In this document: piece by piece, positions 8,703 through 17,177 of the stretch
Layout: each line of letters begins with the position of its first letter
Position numbering within the stretch: the stretch's first letter is position 1
From: Candidatus Flexifilum breve
Lineage (GTDB): Bacteria; Chloroflexota; Anaerolineae; Aggregatilineales; Phototrophicaceae
Assembly: GCA_016717205.1 (NCBI GenBank)
Contig: JADKGC010000009.1
Coordinates: 248,001-312,000 of the forward strand
DNA: 64,000 bases
Direction: 5' to 3'
Program-made: the position numbers and the translations under genes
Notes under the pieces: model-generated
The model's database searches: none
Seen by the model: only the letters and a program-made list of their open reading frames with translations
Told to the model about the DNA's origin: nothing

Positions 8703-9506
8703 CTAGACCGACCCCGCCCTTTCCATTTCCTGAGTTTCCGCATACTTGCGGGCGTTCTCCACATAGTCGAGCGATTGATGGCGGAAGTAGGTGTTGTAGA
8801 GCTCGGCGTAATGCCCGTGTCCCCTCATCAACTGCTCGTGATTGCCCTGCTCGATGATGCCACCGTTCTTGAGCACAATGATGCGGTCGGCACTGCGCAC
8901 CGTGCTTAAACGATGCGCAATCAGAATCGACGTGGAGCGCTTGAGGATGAGGTCGAGCGCCTCTTGAATCTGCGTTTCGGTGAACGGGTCGATGCTGGCC
9001 GTCGCTTCGTCAAGGATGAAGATGGCGGGCTTCTGCACCAGCACGCGCAGCAAGCTGACCAACTGCCGCTGCCCCATGCTCAACCGCGCGCCGCGTTCGC
9101 CCACATCGCTGTCTAGGCCCTCCGGCAGCGTTTCCAGCCATTCGCCGTGACCGACACTGTTCGCGATCTCTTCGATCTCGGCATCCGTCGCACTAGGCCG
9201 CGCATAGCGGATGTTCTCGCGGATCGTGCCGCTGAACAGGAAGGGCTGCTGCGGCACAATGCCGAGCTTGCTGCGGTAGGACTGCAAATTGAAGCTGCGA
9301 ATATCCTGCCCGTCGATCAGCACTTGTCCGCCCTGAAACTCGTAGAAGCGGGCGACGGCCTTGGCAATCGTGCTTTTGCCCGCGCCGGTATGCCCGACAA
9401 AAGCGATGCTCTCGCCGGGCTGAATATGCAAGCTGAAGTGATCGAGCACGCGCTCGCCGTTGCTGTACTCGAAGATCACGTCCTTAAATTCGATCTCGCC
9501 GTGCAT
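8703..9506 (-). CDS. ABC exporter half-transporter, ATPase part (frameshifted gene)
   Basis: The nucleotide-binding domain of an ABCB-type half-transporter whose membrane part is 9476-10546. GHTGAGKST is Walker A (about residue 37), LSMGQRQL the signature, FILDEATASID Walker B with the catalytic Glu, and IAHRLSTV the switch His. The membrane part ends out of frame at about 9520-9545, where frames reading KQTANR and QSPAPETMHGEIEF overlap; one indel joins them into a protein of about 610 residues. The signature is LSMGQ instead of LSGGQ. Paired with the neighbouring half (10550-12355), whose catalytic Glu is Asp, this is the expected pattern for a heterodimer with one degenerate and one active ATP site. 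Confidence 0.85.
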   Translation of the reverse strand: MHGEIEFKDVIFEYSNGERVLDHFSLHIQPGESIAFVGHTGAGKSTIAKAVARFYEFQGGQVLIDGQDIRSFNLQSYRSKLGIVPQQPFLFSGTIRENIRYARPSATDAEIEEIANSVGHGEWLETLPEGLDSDVGERGARLSMGQRQLVSLLRVLVQKPAIFILDEATASIDPFTETQIQEALDLILKRSTSILIAHRLSTVRSADRIIVLKNGGIIEQGNHEQLMRGHGHYAELYNTYFRHQSLDYVENARKYAETQEMERAGSV

Positions 9507-10546
9507 GGTCTCGGGTGCGGGCGATTGGCGGTCTGCTTGATGGTATTTTCCGCATCCACCAGCGCGAAAATCCGCTCAATCGCGCTCAGACCCGCTTGCA
9601 GTTGGCTCCAGAAGCCGGACAGGTTAATTACCGGAAACCAGAAGCGGTCTACGCCTTGGATGAACAGATACCACGCGCCCGCGCCGATCACCCCGGCAAT
9701 CACATAGGTCCCGCCGATGTACAACAGCATGCCGATGATGATGCCAGAGACAGCGTTCAGCGTAGGGAAGACGGTCGCCAGCACGAAACCGCGCCGGATG
9801 TTGATGTTATACGACTGCGTGTTGACCCGCGTGAAGTCGCGGTAAATGCCCGCTTCCTGGCGGTAGTTCTTGGCTACGCTGATGCCGCTCACGCTCTCCT
9901 GAATGTTGTCGTTGACCGCGGCCATGGCGCGTGTGCCCTGCCGGGTGACGATGCGCGCGAAATGGCGCAGCAGAATCGTCAGGCCGAACACGATGGGCAT
10001 GGCGCCCGCGAGGATCAGCGTCAAACGCCATTCTCGGGTGAGCAGCACGACGAACAGCAGCAAAAAGTCGAGCACCTGACTGATCAAATCGGTGCCGATG
10101 ACCAGTACATTGTTTAATTCCTGCGTGTCGCTGGTGATGCGGCTGACGATCTTGCCCGATTTGTTCTCGTCATAGAACGACAGATCGCGCTCAATCGCCG
10201 CAGCAAACGCCGCCTTCCGCAGATCGCTCACCACTTCCGCGACTACTCGCGCGGTCATGCGGCGGCGCACCCAGTAGATACCGTAGTCGATGATGCCAAC
10301 GGCGAACAGCGCCCCAATGATGATCCACAACGTCGACTCCGGCGCGCTCGTGCTCAACGCATCGACGCCCGCCGAAATTACGACCGGAATCACCGAGCCA
10401 AGCACCGCGTACAGAATGACCATCGACGCGATAATGAGCACACGGCGGCGGTGCTTCGCCAGATAATCGCCTAAGCGCCGCAGCAGATACCCGTCATCAT
10501 ACTGGCGGTCGTATTGTTCGGCCTGTAGGCCGCCAAAAATACCCAT
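9476..10546 (-). CDS. ABC exporter half-transporter, transmembrane part (frameshifted gene)
   Basis: The six-helix transmembrane domain of the same half-transporter as 8703-9506. It begins MGIFGGLQAEQYDRQYDDGYLLRRLGDYLAKHRRR, a cytoplasmic elbow, followed by helices such as VLIIASMVILYAVLGSVIP; RITSDTQELNNVL is the usual coupling loop region and FWSQLQAGLSAIERIFAL leads into the linker before the ATPase domain. It then continues out of frame for about 15 residues. ATG 10546 is three bases from the stop of the upstream half-transporter, so the two are an operon. Substrate is unknown: lipids, peptides or drugs are all exported by this class. Confidence 0.85.
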   Translation of the reverse strand: MGIFGGLQAEQYDRQYDDGYLLRRLGDYLAKHRRRVLIIASMVILYAVLGSVIPVVISAGVDALSTSAPESTLWIIIGALFAVGIIDYGIYWVRRRMTARVVAEVVSDLRKAAFAAAIERDLSFYDENKSGKIVSRITSDTQELNNVLVIGTDLISQVLDFLLLFVVLLTREWRLTLILAGAMPIVFGLTILLRHFARIVTRQGTRAMAAVNDNIQESVSGISVAKNYRQEAGIYRDFTRVNTQSYNINIRRGFVLATVFPTLNAVSGIIIGMLLYIGGTYVIAGVIGAGAWYLFIQGVDRFWFPVINLSGFWSQLQAGLSAIERIFALVDAENTIKQTANRPHPRPCTARSNLRT

Positions 10547-10549
10547 CGG

Positions 10550-12355
10550 TTAGTCTCCTCCGTGCGGCGCGCGCTCTGGCGCTTCGTACCGGGCGAAAAT
10601 GCGGCGATACGCCTCAGAGCTCGCCAGCAGTTGATCGTGCGTTCCTTGTGCGACCACTCGGCCTTTCCGCAGTACCACAATATGATCCGCCCAGCGAATT
10701 TGTGAGAGACGGTGCGTGATCAGCAGCGTGGTGCGTCCCTTCGCCGCCGACCAGATCGCCTTCTGGATTTTGTCTTCGGTCGCACTGTCAATTGCACTCG
10801 TGCTGTCGTCGAGGATGAGGATTGGCGGGTCGGTGACAAAAGCGCGCGCAATCGCGATGCGCTGCCGTTGGCCGCCCGAGAGCGTCACCCCGCGCTGCCC
10901 CACAACCGTGTTATAGCCTTCGGCGAAACTGGTGATGAACTCGTGCGCCTGCGCTTTCTGCGCGGCCTCAATGACCTCTTCGAGCGTAGCTTCCGGCTTG
11001 CCAAAGCGGATGTTGTCGGCAATCGAGCGCCCAAACAGGAAGATATCCTGCTCAATCACACTAATTTGCGAGCGCAGCCGCGCCATATTCCAATCGCGCA
11101 CATCGACACCGTCGATCAGCACACGACCTTTGTTCACATCGTACGTGCGGTTGATGAGCTTGGTGAGCGTCGTCTTGCCCGCCCCCGTCTGCCCGACGAT
11201 GGCGACCGTCTGCCCCGGCTGCACTTCAAAACTGATCTCGTGCAGAATTTCGTTGTCGTCGGTCAGGTAACGGAAGTCGACGCCCTCAAACTTGATCGCG
11301 CCTTTGCTGTCACCTGCATAACCAGCCGTGTTCTGATCCAGCTCGGTTTCGGTGTTGATGATGTCGAGGATGCGCTTGGCGCTCGCATAGCCCGACGACA
11401 CCTGCGAGAATGACCCCAACGACGAGAAGACCGGGAAGCCGTACAGCATCAATTGCCCGTTGTAGGCGACCACCGTCCCGATATCAATCAGTCCCTGCTG
11501 AAACAGGCTGACGGAATGCATAAAACCGACAGCGATCACCAGACCCAGCAGCAGCATGGGCAGGTAGCGCGCTTCGATATCGCCCTGCGCTACCAGATGC
11601 GTCCGTACCTTATCGGACAGTTCACCGAACTCGGCGGCCTCGCGCGCTTCCTGCGCCGTCCCCTTGACAACCTGCAGCCCTTCCAGCGATTCCGCGACGC
11701 GCGCGTTCATTTCGCCGAACGAGGCGCGCACGCGCTGCGTCACCGGGGCGAGGCTGCGCAGATAGAAGACCTGCGAGGTTACGTAAGCGATGAGAAACAG
11801 CAGCGGCGCGAGAATCAGGTCGGGATGCATGCGCGGCGCGGCGATGAGCGGCGCGATCACGAAAAAGCCCGAGCCGATCAGCAGATTCATGCCGGGGTTC
11901 ATCATCAGGTTGAGTTCGCGCACGTCGTTGGTCACGCGCGCCATGATCTCCCCGACAGGCTGCATGTCGTGGAAGGTCATGCTCTTGCCAAGGAGGCTGG
12001 CGTACAGTTCATCGCGCACATCGCGTTCAATGCGCTGCGCGAAAATCTCGGCGGAAAAGTTGCGCATGAGCTGCAGCGTAGCGCGGAAAAACTGCGACAC
12101 GAAGACCGAAACGGCCGCCGCACCCAATGCGTCGAGGCCGCGGCCTTCCGTCAGGGCATTGAAGCCGACCCCAATGTAGTAGGGAATGGCCGCGGCTAAG
12201 GCCGCATTTGAAAACGCTCCGAGCACCATCGTGACGGCAAAGATCGGATGCCGACGAATATGGGACAGGATGAAGCGAAGTGGACTCGAATGGTCTGTGT
12301 GAAAGCTCTCACGCGCGACAAATTCAGATGTCATAAATTCCTCTGCTGGTAGCAC
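10550..12355 (-). CDS. ABC exporter half-transporter with degenerate catalytic site
   Basis: A 601-residue type IV ABC half-exporter: six transmembrane helices in about residues 35-320 and an ATPase domain from about 350. Walker A is GQTGAGKTT, the signature is a perfect LSGGQRQR, Walker B is ILILDDSTSAID, and the switch His is in ITHRLSQ. The residue after the Walker B Asp is Asp, not the catalytic Glu. In characterised heterodimeric exporters such as TM287/288 one ATP site is built from such a subunit plus a non-canonical signature of the partner, which is what the neighbour shows. The protein acts in the inner membrane; its cargo is unknown. Confidence 0.93.
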   Translation of the reverse strand: MLPAEEFMTSEFVARESFHTDHSSPLRFILSHIRRHPIFAVTMVLGAFSNAALAAAIPYYIGVGFNALTEGRGLDALGAAAVSVFVSQFFRATLQLMRNFSAEIFAQRIERDVRDELYASLLGKSMTFHDMQPVGEIMARVTNDVRELNLMMNPGMNLLIGSGFFVIAPLIAAPRMHPDLILAPLLFLIAYVTSQVFYLRSLAPVTQRVRASFGEMNARVAESLEGLQVVKGTAQEAREAAEFGELSDKVRTHLVAQGDIEARYLPMLLLGLVIAVGFMHSVSLFQQGLIDIGTVVAYNGQLMLYGFPVFSSLGSFSQVSSGYASAKRILDIINTETELDQNTAGYAGDSKGAIKFEGVDFRYLTDDNEILHEISFEVQPGQTVAIVGQTGAGKTTLTKLINRTYDVNKGRVLIDGVDVRDWNMARLRSQISVIEQDIFLFGRSIADNIRFGKPEATLEEVIEAAQKAQAHEFITSFAEGYNTVVGQRGVTLSGGQRQRIAIARAFVTDPPILILDDSTSAIDSATEDKIQKAIWSAAKGRTTLLITHRLSQIRWADHIVVLRKGRVVAQGTHDQLLASSEAYRRIFARYEAPERAPHGGD

Positions 12356-12402
12356 GTTCCAATGTTAGCCCACACCGTCAGATTACTTAGTACCAATCCG
12401 GT

Positions 12403-14232
12403 CTATTGGAGTGTGATGGTGTTAATCACATAGCTATCTGCGCCGTCGACAGCTAGCCGAACACCATCCCACCACTGGTATACAACTAAGCGCAGCGAAT
12501 AACCACCGTCCAATCGATCAGTAGGCAGCGACAATTGTCTATGATCTATGTAGATTCGCCCCGGTTGGAGTGACGAAGTCTGAAGAATCTCTGTGCCGTA
12601 ATGTTGAATGGGTCCGTCGCTTTGCGCAATCAGCTCCCCGGCAGGATTGAGCAAATGCACGGCAATCGAGTAATCGCGATCTGGGGTTTGGTCGACGCGC
12701 CACCACAAACGTAGGTTCAGTGTGGTATCGGTCAGTCGATCAAGATCCGCGCCCCAGAACTGCATTTGCTCACCAAACGCTATCGGCTCACTCAGCGGCG
12801 GGGCTTCCATCAATTGCGCTAAGTAACACCACGTCCGGTCACATTGTCCGAGCACCTGCTGAACCGGATGGGTCGCTTCAAGTTGGGCGAAAGTCGCTTC
12901 TACTTCCGCGTTAAACCAATCGCCTGTGATATACCAGAGGCGGCGCAGGGATTGCACAGCGGTCAGATTGTGATCGGCTACCACGGTATAGCCGGACTTG
13001 AGATACTGATCCATTTGCCAGCGTAGAAACGGCAAATCGCCTTCACCAGCATGATCCAGGTAAACCGCATCGCCGTCACGGATACTCATTGACCGAAAAA
13101 TATCGCGGTATGCGACATTATTCGATATATGCTCAGGTTGAGCAGCCAACAGGAGCAGGCTGCAACCAAGCAGCAGCGCCCCGGACAGGGGAATGCGCCG
13201 GATGCGCGGCAGCGCGAGGATTGCCGCGCCACCGGCCAACGCCAGGCCTACACTGAGGTACGCAACGTAACGGGGGGTGTAGACTGCCGCCACCAGATTG
13301 ACGACTAAAGCCACAGTGGGCGTCCCCAACGCCCAGAATAATGTCAGGCGGTACGCTGGCCGCCGCCACAAATACACGATCCCGAGCATAAGCAGCGCCG
13401 CATAGAGCACTACCTGACCGTTCGTGCTCAACACAGTTAAGCGCTCGATGGTCGCAAGATTGGTCGCCTGCGTCGTGGCAGGAGTGCCTAAGCCGCTCCC
13501 GTAAGCATTCCCCGACTGCGCGGACAGTGAGCGCAGCAGCAGCACTTGATTGATAAAACTCGGCAGCCACGGCAGCCAAACCAGCAATCCGACACCTGCC
13601 GCGCCGACCAACTGCTTCCAAATCTGCCGCGACTTGGGGGTAAACAGCAGGAAGTAGATGCCCTGCGCGGCGACCACAAAGGCCAGAAAATAGTGCACGT
13701 AAAACATGAGCGCTACACCCACACCGTAAGCGCTGGCGGCACGCCACGTTGGCTTGCGCAGCCAGCGCCAGAACAGCCACATCGACACGCTGGCGAGCAG
13801 CATCGTCGCGGCATAGGGGCGGATCTCCAATGCGAAATTCGCAAAATACGAATTGAGGCCAAGGAAGATTGCGGCGGCCAGTCCGACACTCACCCGCCCA
13901 AACCAATCGCGACCGAGACGGTAGGTCAGCGCCAGCGTCAGCATACTGAGCAGCAGTGACAACATGCGTCCCGCAAACTCGCTGTCGCCGACCAGACTGC
14001 GCCAGATATCGAACAGGCTGAACCAGAGCGGCGGATGCACATCCTGGGTCGCCTGATACAAGATCGTAGACTGCAGATCAAACCGGGTCTGGAAATAGAC
14101 GAGGTACTCGTCGGAGTAGAGATACATCCGTGAGGTCAGGTGCAGCAGATTGAAGAAGAGCAGCAGCAGCACTGGAAGTGTAAAGAGCCACGTCAGACGC
14201 AGTTTCATAGTCAGGGCAAGGTCCGAGGCCAA
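12403..14232 (-). CDS. GT-C fold glycosyltransferase (family 39-like) with C-terminal beta-rich domain
   Basis: A 609-residue integral membrane protein. The first loop after helix 1 holds the acidic motif YSDEYLVYF and then TQDVHPPLW, the arrangement seen in lipid-linked-sugar-dependent mannosyl/arabinosyl-type transferases (GT39/GT83 like), followed by ten or so hydrophobic helices up to about residue 370. After about residue 470 the protein leaves the membrane with a domain of predicted beta strands (FGEQMQFWGADL, LRLWWRV, YSIAVHLLN, YSLRLVVYQW). The same kind of domain ends the protein at 17178-19520. Likely role: transfer of a sugar from a polyprenyl carrier to an envelope glycan or protein; donor and acceptor unknown. 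It stands between the ABC exporter and a divergent dehydrogenase. Confidence 0.8.
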   Translation of the reverse strand: MASDLALTMKLRLTWLFTLPVLLLLFFNLLHLTSRMYLYSDEYLVYFQTRFDLQSTILYQATQDVHPPLWFSLFDIWRSLVGDSEFAGRMLSLLLSMLTLALTYRLGRDWFGRVSVGLAAAIFLGLNSYFANFALEIRPYAATMLLASVSMWLFWRWLRKPTWRAASAYGVGVALMFYVHYFLAFVVAAQGIYFLLFTPKSRQIWKQLVGAAGVGLLVWLPWLPSFINQVLLLRSLSAQSGNAYGSGLGTPATTQATNLATIERLTVLSTNGQVVLYAALLMLGIVYLWRRPAYRLTLFWALGTPTVALVVNLVAAVYTPRYVAYLSVGLALAGGAAILALPRIRRIPLSGALLLGCSLLLLAAQPEHISNNVAYRDIFRSMSIRDGDAVYLDHAGEGDLPFLRWQMDQYLKSGYTVVADHNLTAVQSLRRLWYITGDWFNAEVEATFAQLEATHPVQQVLGQCDRTWCYLAQLMEAPPLSEPIAFGEQMQFWGADLDRLTDTTLNLRLWWRVDQTPDRDYSIAVHLLNPAGELIAQSDGPIQHYGTEILQTSSLQPGRIYIDHRQLSLPTDRLDGGYSLRLVVYQWWDGVRLAVDGADSYVINTITLQ

Positions 14233-14322
14233 TCAAATAGGCCTATGATTCTACGCCAAACCCGGCGACAAACCAGTGTCGTTCTGTGGTAAACTCCCGG
14301 TCGCTATGAAAGGGAAGTCACT

Positions 14323-15291
14323 ATGAAACCCAAAGTCTTCGTCACCCGGCAGATCCCCGAAATCGGGCTCGCCCGCGTACGTGAGGTCTGCGATCTCGAT
14401 CTATGGGAGCACGAGGATCCAGCCCCGTATGACCAGCTTCTAGAACGCGTACGCGGCGTCGATGGCGTCCTGTGCACGCTGACCGAGCGTATCGACGAGG
14501 GGTTGATTGCAGCGGCAGGCGCCAATCTCAAAGTGATCAGCCAGATGGCCGTGGGCTACGATAATATCGACGTGCGCGCGGCGCACGCGCGCGGAATTCC
14601 GGTGGGCAATACGCCCGGCGTGCTGACCGCTGCCACTGCCGATCTCGCCTTTGCGCTGCTGCTGGCCGCGGCCCGACGGCTGTCCGAAGGCGTACAGTAC
14701 ATCCGTGACGGGCAGTGGACGACGTGGCAGCCCCGGCATCTGCTCGGCGCGGACCTGAACGGAGCGACGCTCGGGATCATCGGCCTCGGGCGCATCGGGA
14801 AAGCCGTCGCCCAACGCGCGCGCGGCTTCGACATGAACATTCTCGCTTACAGTCGGCACCTGACCGACGAAGAAGCCCGTGCCCACGGCGCAACCCGAGT
14901 CGATCTACCCACGCTTCTGCACGAGTCCGATTTCGTCTCGCTGCACACACCGTTGACGCCGGACACGCGCCATCTGATCAACCGTGAGACGCTGGCGGAG
15001 ATGAAGCAGACGGCTATCCTCATCAACACGACGCGCGGAGGCACCGTCGATCCGCACGCACTTTATGCAGCCCTGCGCGACAACGTGATCGCGGCGGCGG
15101 CGCTCGACGTCACCGAACCCGAACCGATTCCGCTGGACGATCCGCTGCTTACGCTGCCCAACTGCCTGATCGTACCGCACATTGGCAGTGCGACCGTCAA
15201 AACGCGCGACAAAATGGCGCTGATGGCTGCCGAAAACCTGATCGCCGGAGTCACGGGGCAACCGCTGCCCACCGCGGTCAAGCTCGGCTAA
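14323..15291 (+). CDS. D-2-hydroxyacid dehydrogenase (glyoxylate/hydroxypyruvate reductase type)
   Basis: A 322-residue NAD(P)H-dependent D-isomer-specific 2-hydroxyacid dehydrogenase. The Rossmann motif is GIIGLGRIGKAVAQRARGF (about residues 148-166); the catalytic Arg lies in INTTRGGTVD, the Glu in TEPEPIP and the His in VPHIGSAT. This set and the length fit glyoxylate/hydroxypyruvate reductases better than D-lactate or 3-phosphoglycerate dehydrogenases, since there is no ACT domain. It reduces small 2-oxoacids in the cytoplasm. GAAAGGGAAG lies about 8 bases before the ATG. The next gene starts one base after its stop. Confidence 0.92.
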   Translation: MKPKVFVTRQIPEIGLARVREVCDLDLWEHEDPAPYDQLLERVRGVDGVLCTLTERIDEGLIAAAGANLKVISQMAVGYDNIDVRAAHARGIPVGNTPGVLTAATADLAFALLLAAARRLSEGVQYIRDGQWTTWQPRHLLGADLNGATLGIIGLGRIGKAVAQRARGFDMNILAYSRHLTDEEARAHGATRVDLPTLLHESDFVSLHTPLTPDTRHLINRETLAEMKQTAILINTTRGGTVDPHALYAALRDNVIAAAALDVTEPEPIPLDDPLLTLPNCLIVPHIGSATVKTRDKMALMAAENLIAGVTGQPLPTAVKLG

Positions 15292-15292
15292 C

Positions 15293-16720
15293 ATGCAGAC
15301 GCTGAGCGCTTGGCTGCTGTTCGGGCTGCTGCTTGCAGCCGCATACCCCACGGCGACATGGATTTTACGTGACGAACCAGAGCGTTTACTCAAGCTGCTG
15401 CTGGCGCTGGGGCTGGCACCGGGCATCCTCTCACTGCTGATGTTCGCGGAGTCGTTGATCGGCTTGCGCTTCAGCGTCCTGAACATCGCTGCGCCGTATT
15501 TCGCACTCATGCTGCCGGGCACACTCTGGTGGCTGCGCCAGCCGAAGTCATGGTCGCTGGCTGTACCGCCACAGGCGCGGCTCACGCTCCTCCTGCTGAC
15601 CCTCGTCAGCACGGCAGTTCTGTTCAATGCGCTCTATTTCCCGTTCTACCGTGATGACACGCTTGGCATTTACAAGCCGCAGGCACAGCAGATGTACGAA
15701 TTGCGCAGCCTGATCCCGCTGATCGGTGCAGAGAGCCTGTATCTCACCTATGCGCCACACCTGCCGCTGGTCTACACCTTTGCGTATCTTGCTTCGGGTT
15801 GGGAGAACGACTATCTCGCGCGCCTCGTGCCCGCCCTGCTCGCGCTCGGCTGCCTGCCCGCGACTTATCTGCTCGCCCAGCGCCTCGGTGGTGCGCGTGC
15901 CGGGTGGCTCGGCGCAATCATCCTCGCACTGACGCCGACCTTTGCGCGGTGGGCATCGTCCGGTTACGTCGACCTGCCGATGGCCTTCTACTACACGCTG
16001 GCGGCCATCTTCGCGCTGCGCTTATGGGACGAACCGCGCGCTCGGGATGCGATTCTAGGTGGAGTCTTGATCGGCTTGGCGGCATGGACAAAGAATGCGG
16101 GGCTGCTCATCGCCGTACCAGTGCTGACGCTATGGCTTGGCTGGTGTTTACTGCGGCGGCGCATCCGCTGGCGGCATGCCCTGCTGAGTCTCATCGCCTG
16201 TGTGGCAGTCGCAGGGGGGTGGTACCTGCGCAATCAGATCGGCGCGGGCTTCGTCATCCCCAACACCGCATGGACGGATCAGGCGCGGCATACGCTGGAC
16301 AGTCTGCTGGTATTCGTCACCCGGCCCGAGAACTTTGCGCTGACGGGCTGGCTCATCCTGATCAGCGTGGCCTTGTCCGCCGCTGAAGTCATCCGGCGGC
16401 GGCTGAACGCCCCCGAACACCTTTTGATTCTGATGTGGACGCTGCCGTTCTTCGCGGCATGGTGGCTGTTCGTCTCGTATGACCCGCGCTTTCTGCTGCT
16501 GTTTCTGCCGCCGCTGTGCGCGCTGGTCGGGGTATGGTTGAGCGAGGCCTATGCGCGGCTGCCGGTGCGGTGGCAGCCGCGGGCGCGCGTGGTCGCCACC
16601 CTCGGCGCAGTGATCTTCGCGCTCTACATCCTCACGATCAGTGTGGACTACAAAGACAGCATTCTGCGCGATCCGTTCATGTCGCATGAAGCGAAGCTCG
16701 CCCTGGTGCAAACGCGGTAA
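15293..16720 (+). CDS. GT-C type membrane glycosyltransferase
   Basis: A 475-residue protein with about eleven transmembrane helices starting at the N-terminus (LSAWLLFGLLLAAAYPTATW). The long loop around 110-130 has FYRDDTLGIYKPQAQ, an acidic loop like that of the PMT/ArnT (GT39/GT83) families, and RVGGARAGWLGA-like and RWASSGYVDLPMAFYY blocks follow, common in these enzymes. It starts one base after the dehydrogenase stop, so it is probably cotranscribed, though a functional link is not obvious. The likely job is transfer of a sugar from a polyprenyl-phosphate donor outside the membrane. Substrate is not known. Confidence 0.75.
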   Translation: MQTLSAWLLFGLLLAAAYPTATWILRDEPERLLKLLLALGLAPGILSLLMFAESLIGLRFSVLNIAAPYFALMLPGTLWWLRQPKSWSLAVPPQARLTLLLLTLVSTAVLFNALYFPFYRDDTLGIYKPQAQQMYELRSLIPLIGAESLYLTYAPHLPLVYTFAYLASGWENDYLARLVPALLALGCLPATYLLAQRLGGARAGWLGAIILALTPTFARWASSGYVDLPMAFYYTLAAIFALRLWDEPRARDAILGGVLIGLAAWTKNAGLLIAVPVLTLWLGWCLLRRRIRWRHALLSLIACVAVAGGWYLRNQIGAGFVIPNTAWTDQARHTLDSLLVFVTRPENFALTGWLILISVALSAAEVIRRRLNAPEHLLILMWTLPFFAAWWLFVSYDPRFLLLFLPPLCALVGVWLSEAYARLPVRWQPRARVVATLGAVIFALYILTISVDYKDSILRDPFMSHEAKLALVQTR

Positions 16721-16730
16721 TGAGCAGAAG

Positions 16731-16760
16731 GGTCAGGACGCGAGTTTCTGCGTCCTGACC
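16731..16760. terminator. hairpin between convergent genes
   Basis: A perfect 11-bp stem (GGTCAGGACGC with GCGTCCTGACC) and an 8-base loop between the convergent genes ending at 16720 and 16772. No T tract follows on either strand. Probable shared terminator. Confidence 0.6.
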
Positions 16761-16771
16761 TCGGGTGGACA

Positions 16772-17176
16772 CTAACGCATCAACTGGTTGTAGCTCACCT
16801 TGATGCAGGTATCCATGACCATCGTGAGACCCGCAGCTTCGGCTTTGGCGGCAGCGTCATTATCGAAGACACCAAGCTGTGCCCACACCGCCTTGGCCTG
16901 GACGGCAATCGCCTCGTCCACCACCCCAGCGAGATACTCTGAGCGGCGAAACACGTCTACAATGTCGATGGGTTCGGGCACATCGGCCAGTGTCGCATAC
17001 ACCTTCTCGCCGTCGATTTCACTGACAGTCGGATTGACCGGGTAGACCGTGTAGCCCACCTGCTTGAGGAACTTCCCGATCTGATAGCTGGTACGGGTCG
17101 GATCATTCGAATAGCCAACCACGGCGATCACCTTCGCGGACTCCAGAAGCTGTCGTTCCTGCGCTTGCGTTACCAT
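16772..17176 (-). CDS. CoA-binding domain protein (YccU-like)
   Basis: A 134-residue single-domain protein of the CoA-binding (succinyl-CoA synthetase N-terminal-like Rossmann) family. VIAVVGYSNDPTRTSYQIGKFL is the family nucleotide-binding start, YPVNPTVSEIDGEKVYATLADVPEPIDIVDVFR the central block, and the C-terminal DTCIKVSYN is the usual ending where most relatives read RCxKxEY; the Cys is kept. The cellular role of the family is not settled. Its start lies 1 base from the stop of the upstream glycosyltransferase (17178), so both are probably one transcript. Confidence 0.9.
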   Translation of the reverse strand: MVTQAQERQLLESAKVIAVVGYSNDPTRTSYQIGKFLKQVGYTVYPVNPTVSEIDGEKVYATLADVPEPIDIVDVFRRSEYLAGVVDEAIAVQAKAVWAQLGVFDNDAAAKAEAAGLTMVMDTCIKVSYNQLMR

Positions 17177-17177
17177 A

